Assembly (NCBI RefSeq): GCF_041320705.1
Contig: NZ_JBGGTQ010000001.1
Span: 496,001-560,000 of the forward strand
Origin: Kineococcus mangrovi
Lineage (GTDB): Bacteria > Actinomycetota > Actinomycetes > Actinomycetales > Kineococcaceae
Reading direction: 5' to 3'
DNA: 64,000 bases
Shown: piece by piece, positions 19,739 through 27,809 of the stretch
Layout of the letters: every line of letters begins with the position of its first letter
Position numbering within the stretch: position 1 is the stretch's first letter
Position numbers and translations under genes: made by a program
Notes under the pieces: generated by a model
The model's input: only the letters and a program-made list of their open reading frames with translations
Database searches by the model: none
Told to the model about the DNA's origin: nothing

Positions 19739-19806
19739 GCCCTCGACCGTAGGTGCGGTTCCCGACCGGCGCGCGCCGGGTCCGGTCCGCGGACGGCACG
19801 CGCGCG

Positions 19807-20517
19807 TCACCGGTCCAGGGACCCCGTGCGCGTCAGCTCGGCCGCCAGGACGTGCAGCTTGACGTTGCGGTCCTGGCTCACGCGCGTCAGCAGGGCGAAC
19901 GCCTGGTCGGCGTCGACCTTGAAGCGCTCCATGAGGATGCCCTTCGCCTGGCCGATGACGTCGCGGTTGAGCAGAGCCGTCCGCAGGTGGTCGAACCGCT
20001 GCGCCCCCGCCAGCGCCACGGCGGCGTGCGTGGCGACCATCGCGCCCACCGCCTCGGACTCCTCGTCGAAGGCCGCGGGTTTGGAGGCGAGCAGGTTCAG
20101 CGCCCCGAGGGTGTTCTCGTGGACGAAGAGCTGGAAGCACAGCATGCTCCGCACCCCCAGCTCGTCGGAGCGGGCGCCCAGCCGGGGCCAGCGGGTGTCC
20201 TCGGCCAGGTCGTCGGTGCGCACGACGAGTTCGGTGTACATCGCCGTCAGGCAGGGCCCCTCACCGAACTCGCCCTGCGAGGCGTCGAACTGGCGGGCGA
20301 CGTCGCTCGTGGCGGCCGCCGACAGAACGTGACGCCGCGCGCGCACCAGGCTGATCGACGCGTCCTCGGCCCCGGGGACGAGACCGACGGCGCTCGCCGC
20401 GCTCTGCGCCATGACGTCACCGGGGACCTGTTCGCGCTGCAGGTCCCGCGCCAGGTCGGCGAGGGCGCCCGCCAGGGACTGCTCCGGTCCGGACGCATCC
20501 GGCAGGGGTGTCGACAT
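19807..20517 (-). CDS. GAF-ANTAR regulator
   Basis: A 236-residue cytoplasmic regulator. Its GAF domain spans residues about 20-170 and contains GEGPCLTAM and LGVRSMLCFQLF. The ANTAR domain has NRDVIGQAKGILMERFKVDADQAF and ends near residue 230. It is a likely RNA-binding antiterminator whose signal is unknown. It is divergent from the sigma factor gene at 20747; the shared 229-bp gap contains an 11-bp tandem repeat. ATG at 20515-20517. Confidence 0.92.
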   Translation of the reverse strand: MSTPLPDASGPEQSLAGALADLARDLQREQVPGDVMAQSAASAVGLVPGAEDASISLVRARRHVLSAAATSDVARQFDASQGEFGEGPCLTAMYTELVVRTDDLAEDTRWPRLGARSDELGVRSMLCFQLFVHENTLGALNLLASKPAAFDEESEAVGAMVATHAAVALAGAQRFDHLRTALLNRDVIGQAKGILMERFKVDADQAFALLTRVSQDRNVKLHVLAAELTRTGSLDR

Positions 20518-20582
20518 GGTTCCTCACAGACCGCGCAGGAGGTGGCCGGCTGTTCGACCTCGTGCCCTCCACCAGACCCTAT

Positions 20583-20637
20583 CCCCGGACCAGCCCCGGA
20601 CCAGCCCCGGACCAGCCCCGGACCAGCCCCCGACCAG
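20583..20637. repeat. Five tandem copies of an 11-bp unit
   Basis: Unit CCCCGGACCAG is repeated five times from 20583 to 20637; the first four copies are identical and the fifth has one change (CCCCCGACCAG). The array lies in the divergent gap between the GAF-ANTAR and sigma factor genes. The 11-bp period is close to one helical turn, so a factor binding each unit would sit on one face of the DNA. No gene covers the array. Confidence 0.9.
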
Positions 20638-20746
20638 CCCCCGCGGTTCCCGGTTGCCGGGGCCGCCGACCGGTGCTGCAGTGAGGCGCGTCGGGTGCAG
20701 CAGCGACCGCCCGGGCACCCCGCAGAGGAACGCTCGGAGGCACCCG

Positions 20747-21493
20747 ATGCCCGGGACACGTCACGACCTCGTCGAGGGCCACCTGGGCCTGGCCCGGGGG
20801 CTCGCCGCCCGCTACCGCCACCGCGGCGTCCCGACGGAGGACCTGGAGCAGATCGCCTACCTCGGTCTCGTCAAGGCCGCCGAGCGGTTCCGCGAGGACG
20901 GCGGCCACGACTTCGGGGCCTACGCCACCCCCACCGTCACCGGTGAGATCCGGCGCTACTTCCGCGACCACGGGTGGGCCGTGCGCCCGCCCCGCCGGCT
21001 GCAGGAACTGCGCACGCGGCTCGTCCACGAGGACACGACGGGCCTGACGGACGTGCAGGTCGCGGAGAAGCTGGGCGCGACCCTCGACGAGCTGCGCGAG
21101 GTGCACCGCGCCACGAACGCCTACTCCGCCCTGTCCCTCGACGTCCCCCGGCACGACGTGGCCGCCGACCACGACGCCACGACCACCGTCGACGACCTCG
21201 TCTCGCTCAAGGGGGCCGTGGCCGGGCTGGACGACCGCGAACGGCGGATCCTCGAGCTCCGGTTCTCCGAGGAGGCCACGCAGTCGGAGATCGCCGCCGA
21301 CCTCGGCATCAGCCAGATGCAGGTCTCCCGCCTGCTGGCCTCGATCATCGGCCGGCTGCGCGGCGACCTCGGGGTTCACGTCCCCGTGCGGGAGGTGACC
21401 AGGCCCGTCCGGCGGCGCAGCGCCCCGGACGGTGCGCCCGCGTGGTCGCGGACGCCGTCGAGCAGCTCCACCAGGACGTCCCGGGCCGCGTGA
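20747..21493 (+). CDS. RNA polymerase sigma factor, SigB/SigF type
   Basis: Alternative sigma factor of 248 residues. It lacks region 1, as in the B/F/G class. Region 2 has EDLEQIAYLGLVKAAERF and FGAYATPTVTGEIRRYFRD, matching the FxxYAxPTIxGEIkRyFRD signature. Region 4 contains DDRERRILELRF and an HTH ending in SQMQVSRLLA. Such factors are normally released by anti-sigma/anti-anti-sigma partner switching, and the STAS, HATPase and SpoIIE proteins elsewhere in the window are of the right kind. ATG 20747 follows a perfect GGAGG. The last 35 residues overlap the convergent epimerase gene by 118 bp. Confidence 0.9.
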   Translation: MPGTRHDLVEGHLGLARGLAARYRHRGVPTEDLEQIAYLGLVKAAERFREDGGHDFGAYATPTVTGEIRRYFRDHGWAVRPPRRLQELRTRLVHEDTTGLTDVQVAEKLGATLDELREVHRATNAYSALSLDVPRHDVAADHDATTTVDDLVSLKGAVAGLDDRERRILELRFSEEATQSEIAADLGISQMQVSRLLASIIGRLRGDLGVHVPVREVTRPVRRRSAPDGAPAWSRTPSSSSTRTSRAA

Positions 21494-22455
21494 GCCGGGC
21501 GCCAGCCGAGCTCTCGCCGCGCCCTGGTGGTGTCCATGACGGGGACGCCGAACCCCAGGTCCAGCCACCCCGGCTGGACGGGGTGCACGCGCGCCCGGTA
21601 GGTGACGTCCGCCGACGCCCGCACCAGCCGTCGGGAGACCGGCACGAACCGGGGGGCGTTCAGGGACAGCGCCAGGTCCCGGGCCCGCAGGACGGGTTCG
21701 TCCGCCACGTTGAACGCACCCCCCGGTGTCCGTTCGAGGATGCGCGCGAGCGCGTCGGCGAGGTCGTCGGCGTGCACGACCTGGAACCGCAGGCCCTCGG
21801 GCAGCGGCAGGACGGGCAGCCGGACGCGGCGCAGCAGCCGGGTCGGCACGAACGGCCCGAGGAAGTACCGGGCGATCTCGCTGCCCGCGTCGCGCTGGAA
21901 CACCAGGGCGGGCCGGACCCGCGTGACGAGGAGTTCGGGGTGGTCGCGCTCCACGCCGTCCAGGTGCGACTCGACCGCCGCCTTCTCGCGCGAGTACTGC
22001 GACGGGGTGATCCCGTCCGCCGGCCACGACTCGTCCACCCGGCCGTCGTCCGCGGGGTGGGTGGCGTACGCGCCGACCGAGGACAGGTGGACGAGGTGCG
22101 GCACCCCCGCGGCGAGCGCCGCGCGGACGACGTTCGCGCTGCCCGTGAGGTTCACCCGCTCCATCTCCTGCGGGTCTCGCGCGGGCTGGATGAGCCACGC
22201 GGTGTGCACGACGGCGTCCACGCCCGCGAAGGCGTCGGTGAGGCGCTGGACGGCGTCGGGCCCGGCGACGTCCTGCTGGACCCAGCGCACGCCCGCCCAC
22301 GGACCGGTGGGTTCGGGCAGCCGCCGGCAGATCCCCACCACCTCGGTCCCCACCACCTCGGTCCCCGCCACCTCGGTGCCCGCCGCCCCGCCCAGGAGGC
22401 GGCGCAGCAGCGCGGTCCCCACGTTCCCCGTCGCACCGGTGACGGCGACCCTCAT
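21376..22455 (-). CDS. NAD-dependent epimerase/dehydratase family protein
   Basis: Extended SDR protein of 359 residues. The NAD-binding loop VTGATGNVGTALLRR starts at residue 5. The HLSSVGAYA strand and YSREKAAVE supply the Ser and Tyr-x3-Lys active-site residues. An in-frame 15-bp repeat inserts GTEVAGTEVVGTEVVG between the first helix and second strand, which is unusual. The C-terminus ends with RRELGWRPAHAA plus a 30-residue basic tail that overlaps the sigma factor gene. Substrate unknown; sugar-nucleotide or steroid-like SDRs are equally possible. Confidence 0.88.
   Translation of the reverse strand: MRVAVTGATGNVGTALLRRLLGGAAGTEVAGTEVVGTEVVGICRRLPEPTGPWAGVRWVQQDVAGPDAVQRLTDAFAGVDAVVHTAWLIQPARDPQEMERVNLTGSANVVRAALAAGVPHLVHLSSVGAYATHPADDGRVDESWPADGITPSQYSREKAAVESHLDGVERDHPELLVTRVRPALVFQRDAGSEIARYFLGPFVPTRLLRRVRLPVLPLPEGLRFQVVHADDLADALARILERTPGGAFNVADEPVLRARDLALSLNAPRFVPVSRRLVRASADVTYRARVHPVQPGWLDLGFGVPVMDTTRARRELGWRPAHAARDVLVELLDGVRDHAGAPSGALRRRTGLVTSRTGT
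22333..22377. repeat. Three in-frame copies of a 15-bp unit inside the epimerase gene
   Basis: CCCCACCACCTCGGT occurs twice exactly (22333-22347, 22348-22362) and once with one change (22363-22377). On the coding strand each unit encodes five residues, giving repeated G-T-E-V-V/A. The period keeps the reading frame, so copy-number change would lengthen or shorten a surface loop without breaking the protein. Confidence 0.9.
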
Positions 22456-22574
22456 GCCGAACTCCCCCGCTCGTCCTGCCGCTCTGGCGTTCGGGGGTTC
22501 ATACCCCGGGGGCAGCTCGGCAAACCGGCGCGGTTCACCGCGCGCGGCGGGGCGTCAGGGCGTAGCACGGACCC

Positions 22575-23456
22575 GTGCCCCTCCTCAGTTCACTCTTCGA
22601 CGCCCCCTCGCGGTGGACCGCCCTGGACCCGGTCGCGGCGCGGGCCAAGGACACCGCCGACCGCCTGCTGCCCGGTGGGGCGGTGCGCGGGCTGCTGCAC
22701 GGCCGCCCGGCCGGGCACCCCGCCCACCCGGCGCTGGCCATGGTGCCGGTCGGCACCTCGGTCTCGGCCCTGCTGCTCGACGTCGCGTCCGTGCTGCCGG
22801 GTGGCCGCCTCCTGGACGTCCCCGCCCGCGGGCTGGCCGCCGTCAGCGTGGCCACCGTGGCCCCGACGGCGCTCGCGGGCTGGGCCGACTACGTCGACCT
22901 GCACCCCGACCAGCAGCGCACGGCGATCGTCCACGCGGCCGGGAACGCCGTGGCCGCCACCTTCTGGACCGCCTCGCTGCTCTCCCGCCGGCACGCCCGG
23001 CTGCTGCGCACGGCGGGGACGGTCGTGGCGGGAGCGGCCGGGGCCCTCGGCGGCCACCTCGCCTACCGGTGGGCCGCCGGCCCGAACCACGCCGAGCACC
23101 TCCTCCACCTCGCCGGTGACGGGCAGGAGTTCGCCGACGTCGGGGCCCTGGCCGACCTGCCCGAGAACCGGCCGGTCCAGCGCTGGATCGGCGACGCCCC
23201 GCTGTGCGTCCTGCGCCGCGGGGACGACGTGCTGGCCCTCACCGACACGTGCACCCACCTCGGGGCGGCCCTGCACGAGGGCGAGGTCTCCGGCGAGGGC
23301 GGGGCGACGGCGGTCACCTGCCCGTGGCACGGCAGCCGGTTCCGGTTCGCCGACGGCGACGTCCTCGACGGCCCGGCGACCGCACCGCAGCCGACGGTCG
23401 CCACGCGCGTGGCCGACGGCCGCGTCCAGGCCCGCGTCGTCGGTCCGCCGCTGTGA
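22575..23456 (+). CDS. DUF2231 membrane domain fused to Rieske 2Fe-2S domain
   Basis: A 293-residue fusion. Residues about 45-175 form the DUF2231 membrane domain (GHPAHPALAMVPVG and four hydrophobic helices). Residues about 185-290 form a Rieske ferredoxin domain with cluster ligands Cys226, His228, Cys249 and His252 in CTHLG and CPWHGS. It should move electrons at the membrane; the partner is not known. It starts at GTG 22575 and is followed 37 bp later by a zinc alcohol dehydrogenase gene on the same strand. It is divergent from the epimerase gene. Confidence 0.88.
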   Translation: MPLLSSLFDAPSRWTALDPVAARAKDTADRLLPGGAVRGLLHGRPAGHPAHPALAMVPVGTSVSALLLDVASVLPGGRLLDVPARGLAAVSVATVAPTALAGWADYVDLHPDQQRTAIVHAAGNAVAATFWTASLLSRRHARLLRTAGTVVAGAAGALGGHLAYRWAAGPNHAEHLLHLAGDGQEFADVGALADLPENRPVQRWIGDAPLCVLRRGDDVLALTDTCTHLGAALHEGEVSGEGGATAVTCPWHGSRFRFADGDVLDGPATAPQPTVATRVADGRVQARVVGPPL

Positions 23457-23493
23457 GGGGTTTGCGAGGCGCCCCGGCGGGCAGGTCCCCGTC

Positions 23494-24690
23494 GTGAGAG
23501 CGCTGACGTGGCAGGGGAAGCGGTCGGTGCGCGTCGAGGACGTGCCCGACCCCGAGGTCGTCGACCCGACCGACGCGGTCGTGCGGATCACCTCGACGGC
23601 GATCTGCGGGTCCGACCTGCACCTGTACGAGGTCCTGGCCCCCTACCTGGCCCGGGGCGACGTCCTCGGCCACGAACCCATGGGGGTCGTCGAGGCCGTC
23701 GGCCCGGAGGTGGCGAACCTCGCCCCCGGCGACCGGGTGGTGGTCCCGTTCACGATCTCCTGCGGCCGGTGCTGGATGTGCGAGCGGGGCCTGACGACCC
23801 AGTGCGAGACGACGCAGGTGCGGGAGAAGGGCAGCGGCGCGGCCCTGTACGGGTACACCTCGCTGTACGGCTCGGTCCCCGGCGGGCAGGCCCAGTACCT
23901 GCGGGTGCGGCACGCCGACTACAACCCGATCAAGGTCGGGGACGAGCTGCCCGACGACCGGTACCTGTTCCTGTCCGACATCCTGCCCACCGCCTGGCAG
24001 GGCGTCCGCTACGCCGGCGTGCCCGAGGGCGGGACCCTGGCCGTGCTCGGTCTGGGGCCGGTCGGGCAGTTCGCCGCCCGCATCGGCCGGCACCTCGGCT
24101 ACGACGTCGTCGCCGTCGACCCGGTCCCGGAGCGGCGTGCGATGGCGGCGCGGCACGGCGTGACGGCGATCGACCTCACCGACTCCTCCGGCGCCGACGT
24201 CCCCGCCCAGCTGCGCGAGCGCACCGACGGCCGCGGACCCGACGCCGTCCTGGACGCCGTCGGGATGGAGGCCCACGGCGGAGCCGAGGGGGCCATCGCC
24301 AAGGCCGCGCAGACCGCGGTCGGGCTGCTGCCGGACGCGGTGGCGCAGAAGGTGATGGAGACCGGCGGGATCGACCGGCTGTGGGCCGTGCGGACCGCCG
24401 TCGACGCGGTCCGCCGCGGCGGGACGATCTCCCTGTCCGGGGTCTACGGCGGTGAGGCGGACCCGATGCCGATGATGACGATGTTCGACAAGCAGTTGCA
24501 GCTGCGGATGGGCCAGTGCAACGTCAAGGCGTGGATCGACGACCTCCTCCCGCTCGTGGAGGACCCGGCCGACCCGCTCGGCGTGATGGACCTGACGACG
24601 CACCGCCTCCCCCTGGAGGACGCGGCCGACGCCTACGCGACGTTCCAGGCGAAGGACGACGGGTGCGTCAAGGTCGTGCTCGAGCCCTGA
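23494..24690 (+). CDS. Zinc-dependent alcohol dehydrogenase (formaldehyde dehydrogenase-like)
   Basis: Medium-chain dehydrogenase of 398 residues. Catalytic zinc ligands are Cys in STAICGSDLH and His in LGHEPMG; the structural zinc site has four cysteines in CGRCWMCERGLTTQC. The Rossmann loop is VLGLGPVGQFAA. The extra segment GKGSGAALYGYTSLYG-like (EKGSGAALYGYTSLYG) and the overall length match the group that includes glutathione-independent formaldehyde dehydrogenases. GTG 23494 gives MRALTWQGKRSVRVEDVPDP. It is followed by the FUSC-like gene, which overlaps its end by 28 bp. Confidence 0.93.
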   Translation: MRALTWQGKRSVRVEDVPDPEVVDPTDAVVRITSTAICGSDLHLYEVLAPYLARGDVLGHEPMGVVEAVGPEVANLAPGDRVVVPFTISCGRCWMCERGLTTQCETTQVREKGSGAALYGYTSLYGSVPGGQAQYLRVRHADYNPIKVGDELPDDRYLFLSDILPTAWQGVRYAGVPEGGTLAVLGLGPVGQFAARIGRHLGYDVVAVDPVPERRAMAARHGVTAIDLTDSSGADVPAQLRERTDGRGPDAVLDAVGMEAHGGAEGAIAKAAQTAVGLLPDAVAQKVMETGGIDRLWAVRTAVDAVRRGGTISLSGVYGGEADPMPMMTMFDKQLQLRMGQCNVKAWIDDLLPLVEDPADPLGVMDLTTHRLPLEDAADAYATFQAKDDGCVKVVLEP

Positions 24691-25856
24691 CGTTCCTCGC
24701 ACGCCGGCCCCGGGTGGGGCTGGCGCTGCGGACGGCGCTCGCGGCCACCCTCGCCTGGATCATCGCTCTCGCACTGCCCGGGGCGATCCCGGGCACCTAC
24801 CCGTACTTCGCCCCGCTCGGCGCCGTCGTCGGCTCCTACTCGACGGTGCGCAGTTCGGTGCGCAACTCCGCGCGGGCGGTCGCGGCCATCGTGTGCGGGG
24901 CCCTGCTGGCGGTGGCCACCGCGGAACTCCTCGGCCGCGACCTGGTGGTCATCCCGGTCGTGGTGTTCCTCGCGACGCTGCTCGCGGGGTGGCGCCTGTT
25001 CGCCGACCAGGGCAGCTGGGTCCTCACCGTGGGGTTGTTCGTCCTCGTCGTGGGCGTGGAGCACCCCGTGCAGTACGCCGTCGGGTACACGACCCTGACG
25101 CTGCTCGGCGGGTGCGTGGCCGTCGCGGTGAACACGCTGCTCCCCTCGTTCCCGCTGGCGCAGTCCCGCGACGCCCTGAGCGCGCTGTCGACCACCCTGG
25201 CCGACCAGCTCGACGACCTCGCCGAAGGGCTGCGGCGCGACGAACCACCCGGCCCGCACGAGTGGGCCGAGCGGCTGAGCTCCGTCGCCCCCGTGCGGGA
25301 GTCGCTGCGCCGCAGCCGCGAGGAGACCGAGGAATCCCTGGCCGGGAACCTGCGGGCGCGGCGGTACGTGGAGAGCGTCCGGGAGCAGCACGTCCGCGGG
25401 GTCGCGCTGGGCAACGTGGCGGTCCGGGTGGAGGAACTCACCGAACTGCTCGTCGAGGCCCTCACCCCGCGCGAGGACGAGGTCGCCCTCCCGACCGGTC
25501 TGCGGGGACCGACGGCCGAGACGCTCACCGCGCTGGCCGGTCTGCTGCGCGAGGAGGACGGGACGGACGCGGACCGGGTTGCGCTGCGGGAGGCGCTGCG
25601 GCGGTTGTCGGGCGCGGAGGCGGCCGCGCGGTTCACCACCGACCGCGACCGCCAGGCGGCCGGTGCCGTGGTGACGGCACTGCGCCGCTGCCTCGGCGCC
25701 CTCGACGTGCGCGACCCCGAGGTCGACGCCCCCGACGAGGAGGCGTTCGTGCCCACGCCGTGGGTGCGGCCGGACACCGGTGGCCCCCGGCCGAGCGGTT
25801 CGCGCCCCGGGGTCCTGGGTAGGTGGCGGGCACGACTCCGACGCCCCCGACGCTGA
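24663..25856 (+). CDS. FUSC-family-like membrane protein
   Basis: A 397-residue protein with an N-terminal basic segment and about five or six transmembrane helices (residues 20-165), starting LALRTALAATLAWIIAL and including YFAPLGAVVGSYSTV. A cytoplasmic alpha-helical domain rich in Arg/Glu follows. This is the half-size aromatic acid exporter/FUSC layout; the transported compound is unknown. GTG 24663 behind AAGGACG is chosen and overlaps the dehydrogenase gene; an internal GTG at 24714 is the alternative. The C-terminus is Pro/Arg-rich. Confidence 0.78.
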   Translation: MRQGRARALTFLARRPRVGLALRTALAATLAWIIALALPGAIPGTYPYFAPLGAVVGSYSTVRSSVRNSARAVAAIVCGALLAVATAELLGRDLVVIPVVVFLATLLAGWRLFADQGSWVLTVGLFVLVVGVEHPVQYAVGYTTLTLLGGCVAVAVNTLLPSFPLAQSRDALSALSTTLADQLDDLAEGLRRDEPPGPHEWAERLSSVAPVRESLRRSREETEESLAGNLRARRYVESVREQHVRGVALGNVAVRVEELTELLVEALTPREDEVALPTGLRGPTAETLTALAGLLREEDGTDADRVALREALRRLSGAEAAARFTTDRDRQAAGAVVTALRRCLGALDVRDPEVDAPDEEAFVPTPWVRPDTGGPRPSGSRPGVLGRWRARLRRPRR

Positions 25857-25866
25857 GAGGTGCCCC

Positions 25867-26793
25867 GTGTACCGGCACACCCGAGAACTCCAGTTCACCA
25901 CCAAGCCCGAGAAGCCCGACGCCCTGTTCGCCATGAAGTTCCAGGAGATCCTGGGCGGGCAGTTCGGTGAGATGACCGTCATGATGCAGTACCTGTTCCA
26001 GGGCTGGAACTGCCGCGTCCCCGGCAAGTACAAGGACATGATCATGGACATCGGGGCCGAGGAGATCTCGCACGTCGAGATGCTCACCGTCATGCTCGCC
26101 CGGCTCCTGGAGGGCGCACCCGGTGAGGCGACGGACGAGGCCGCAGCGGCCAACCCCGCCCTCGCGGCCGTCCTGGGCGGGCAGAACCCGCAGCACGCCA
26201 TCGTCTCCGGCGGCGGTGCACGCCCGACCGACTCGCTCGGCAACCCCTGGAACGCCGGGTACGTCGCCGCGAGCGGGAACCTCCTGACCGACTTCCGCTC
26301 CAACGTCGCCGCCGAGGCGCAGAGCCGGCTCATGACCAGCCGCATCGCGAACATGACCGACGACCGCGGCGTCAAGGAGATGCTCGCGTTCAACCTGGCC
26401 CGGGACACCTACCACCAGCAGCAGTGGCTGCTGGGCATCCAGATGCTCGTCGAGGACGGGTTCACCGAGACCGAGGTCGAGCAGTCCAACGGGGACTGGG
26501 AGGACGCGGACGCCGCCCACGTGTTCTACACCTCGACCGACGGCAGCGCCGCCGGGGAGGGCCTGTGGGCGACGGGCAACAGCCTCGTCGACGGTGAACC
26601 GTTCCGCACCGAGGAGCTGCGCCCGCTGACAGACGACGACGGCACGCTGCCCGCCCCGGACCCGCTGCAGTTCGTCACGTACGACGGCAACGCCGGCCCG
26701 GGCAAGCCGGGAACGGGCGCCGGGGCCCACGCGCAGGGGGCGCAGAACGTCGTGACGAAGGTGAAGGACGCGATCACCGGCGACGACCGCTGA
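25867..26793 (+). CDS. Manganese catalase
   Basis: Non-haem dimanganese catalase of 308 residues that decomposes hydrogen peroxide. Metal ligands Glu35, Glu66 and His69 are visible in GEMTVMMQ and EEISHVEM, and the later Glu and His in NVAAEAQSRL and RDTYHQQQW complete the site. Numbering matches the lactobacillus enzyme. Residue 1 is GTG 25867 behind GAGAGGTG. The last 30 residues (GPGKPGTGAGAHAQGAQN) are Gly-rich and flexible. It stands 10 bp after the FUSC-like gene, probably co-transcribed. Confidence 0.95.
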   Translation: MYRHTRELQFTTKPEKPDALFAMKFQEILGGQFGEMTVMMQYLFQGWNCRVPGKYKDMIMDIGAEEISHVEMLTVMLARLLEGAPGEATDEAAAANPALAAVLGGQNPQHAIVSGGGARPTDSLGNPWNAGYVAASGNLLTDFRSNVAAEAQSRLMTSRIANMTDDRGVKEMLAFNLARDTYHQQQWLLGIQMLVEDGFTETEVEQSNGDWEDADAAHVFYTSTDGSAAGEGLWATGNSLVDGEPFRTEELRPLTDDDGTLPAPDPLQFVTYDGNAGPGKPGTGAGAHAQGAQNVVTKVKDAITGDDR

Positions 26794-27137
26794 CCCCGGC
26801 CCTGCCGGACGACCGCCGGGGGGCGGCCACCGCTCTCGCGACCTCCCCACCGGTCCCGGTGACGACCACGCCGCCCACCGGCTCCGGCGACCACCCCGGG
26901 GCCGGGGCGCAGGACCCCGGCTGCGCCGCGGTCCGCTCCGGTCGCCCGCCGGGGACGGCCCGGCCGGTGACCGGCTCTGGACCGCACCCGCCGCCGGGCG
27001 CTCTCGGCGGCGGGTGACCGACCTGACGTTTGGTCAGGGGCGTGGCGGGAGGAGCAGCGCCCGGTGCCGCACCTGACCGGCGCCCCGTGGACCACCGCGT
27101 CGAGTCCACGCAGGGCCCCGCCGTGCCCGGGCGGAGC
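26794..27137. other. Convergent intergenic region
   Basis: About 340 bp between the Mn catalase and the convergent glycosyltransferase. I see no credible gene; open frames here are shadows with no sensible start. Just after the catalase stop there is an inverted repeat CCCCGGC (26794-26800) and GCCGGGG (26815-26821) with a 14-nt loop, a possible terminator without a U-run. Confidence 0.4.
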
Positions 27138-27809
27138 TCACGCGCAGTGCCGGACCCCCGCCAGGTCCTGCGCCACCCCCGCGGGGGCCCGGCCCAGCGT
27201 CCGGTCGCTCGTGAGGACCGGGTACGCCCGGGTGTGCGCGACGCGGGCACCCGGCACCGCGCGCACCCGCTCGGCCAGCAACCGGTCCTCGTGCGCCGGC
27301 ACGGGCGGGAATCCCCCGGCCGCCCGGTAGGTCGAGGCGCGGACCCCGAGGTTCGCCCCGTGCACGTGCTCTCGCTGCGCGGCGTACCGCTCGCGCCAGA
27401 GCGCGTGCCGCGTGGCGGGGCCGGTCAGCCGGACGGTCCCGAGCAGCAGGTCCGTGCCCGCGGTGGCCGTGCGTTCGTGGTGGGCCAGCCAACCGCGGGG
27501 CACGACGGAGTCGGCGTCCGTGCAGGCGATCCACCAGTGCGCCCAGGCCACCGGTTCGACCTCCGCCAGGGCCGCGGCGACGCCGGCCGCGCGGGTGGCC
27601 CCGACGCTGCCGAGGGAGACCGGCAGGACCCGGGCCCCGGCCCCGCGAGCGAGGTCGGCGGTCGAGTCGGTGCACCGGTCCGCGACGAGGAGCACCTCGA
27701 CGTCCACGGCGACCCGGCGGGCCGCGGCCCGCACCGACGCCACGCACGCCGAGACCGTGGCGGCCTCGTCGCGGGCAGGCACCACGACGACGATCCGGTC
27801 GAGCCTCAC
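27138..27809 (-). CDS. Glycosyltransferase family 2
   Basis: A 223-residue GT-A fold transferase. It opens with RIVVVVPARDEAATVSACV, followed by LLVADRCTDSTADLA, and has the metal-binding acidic pair in ACTDADSVVP. The usual family-2 C-terminal half is short. It starts at GTG 27807-27809 within a GTGA that also holds the stop of the upstream PIG-L/methyltransferase gene. It is third in a three-gene operon. Donor and acceptor sugars are unknown. Confidence 0.87.
   Translation of the reverse strand: MRLDRIVVVVPARDEAATVSACVASVRAAARRVAVDVEVLLVADRCTDSTADLARGAGARVLPVSLGSVGATRAAGVAAALAEVEPVAWAHWWIACTDADSVVPRGWLAHHERTATAGTDLLLGTVRLTGPATRHALWRERYAAQREHVHGANLGVRASTYRAAGGFPPVPAHEDRLLAERVRAVPGARVAHTRAYPVLTSDRTLGRAPAGVAQDLAGVRHCA

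Noticed and set aside
20583-20637. Short direct repeats as a CRISPR array
   Set aside because: The units are contiguous with no spacers and only 11 bp; it is a simple tandem repeat.
26794-27137. Small genes in the convergent gap
   Set aside because: Open frames lack ribosome sites and plausible protein sequence.
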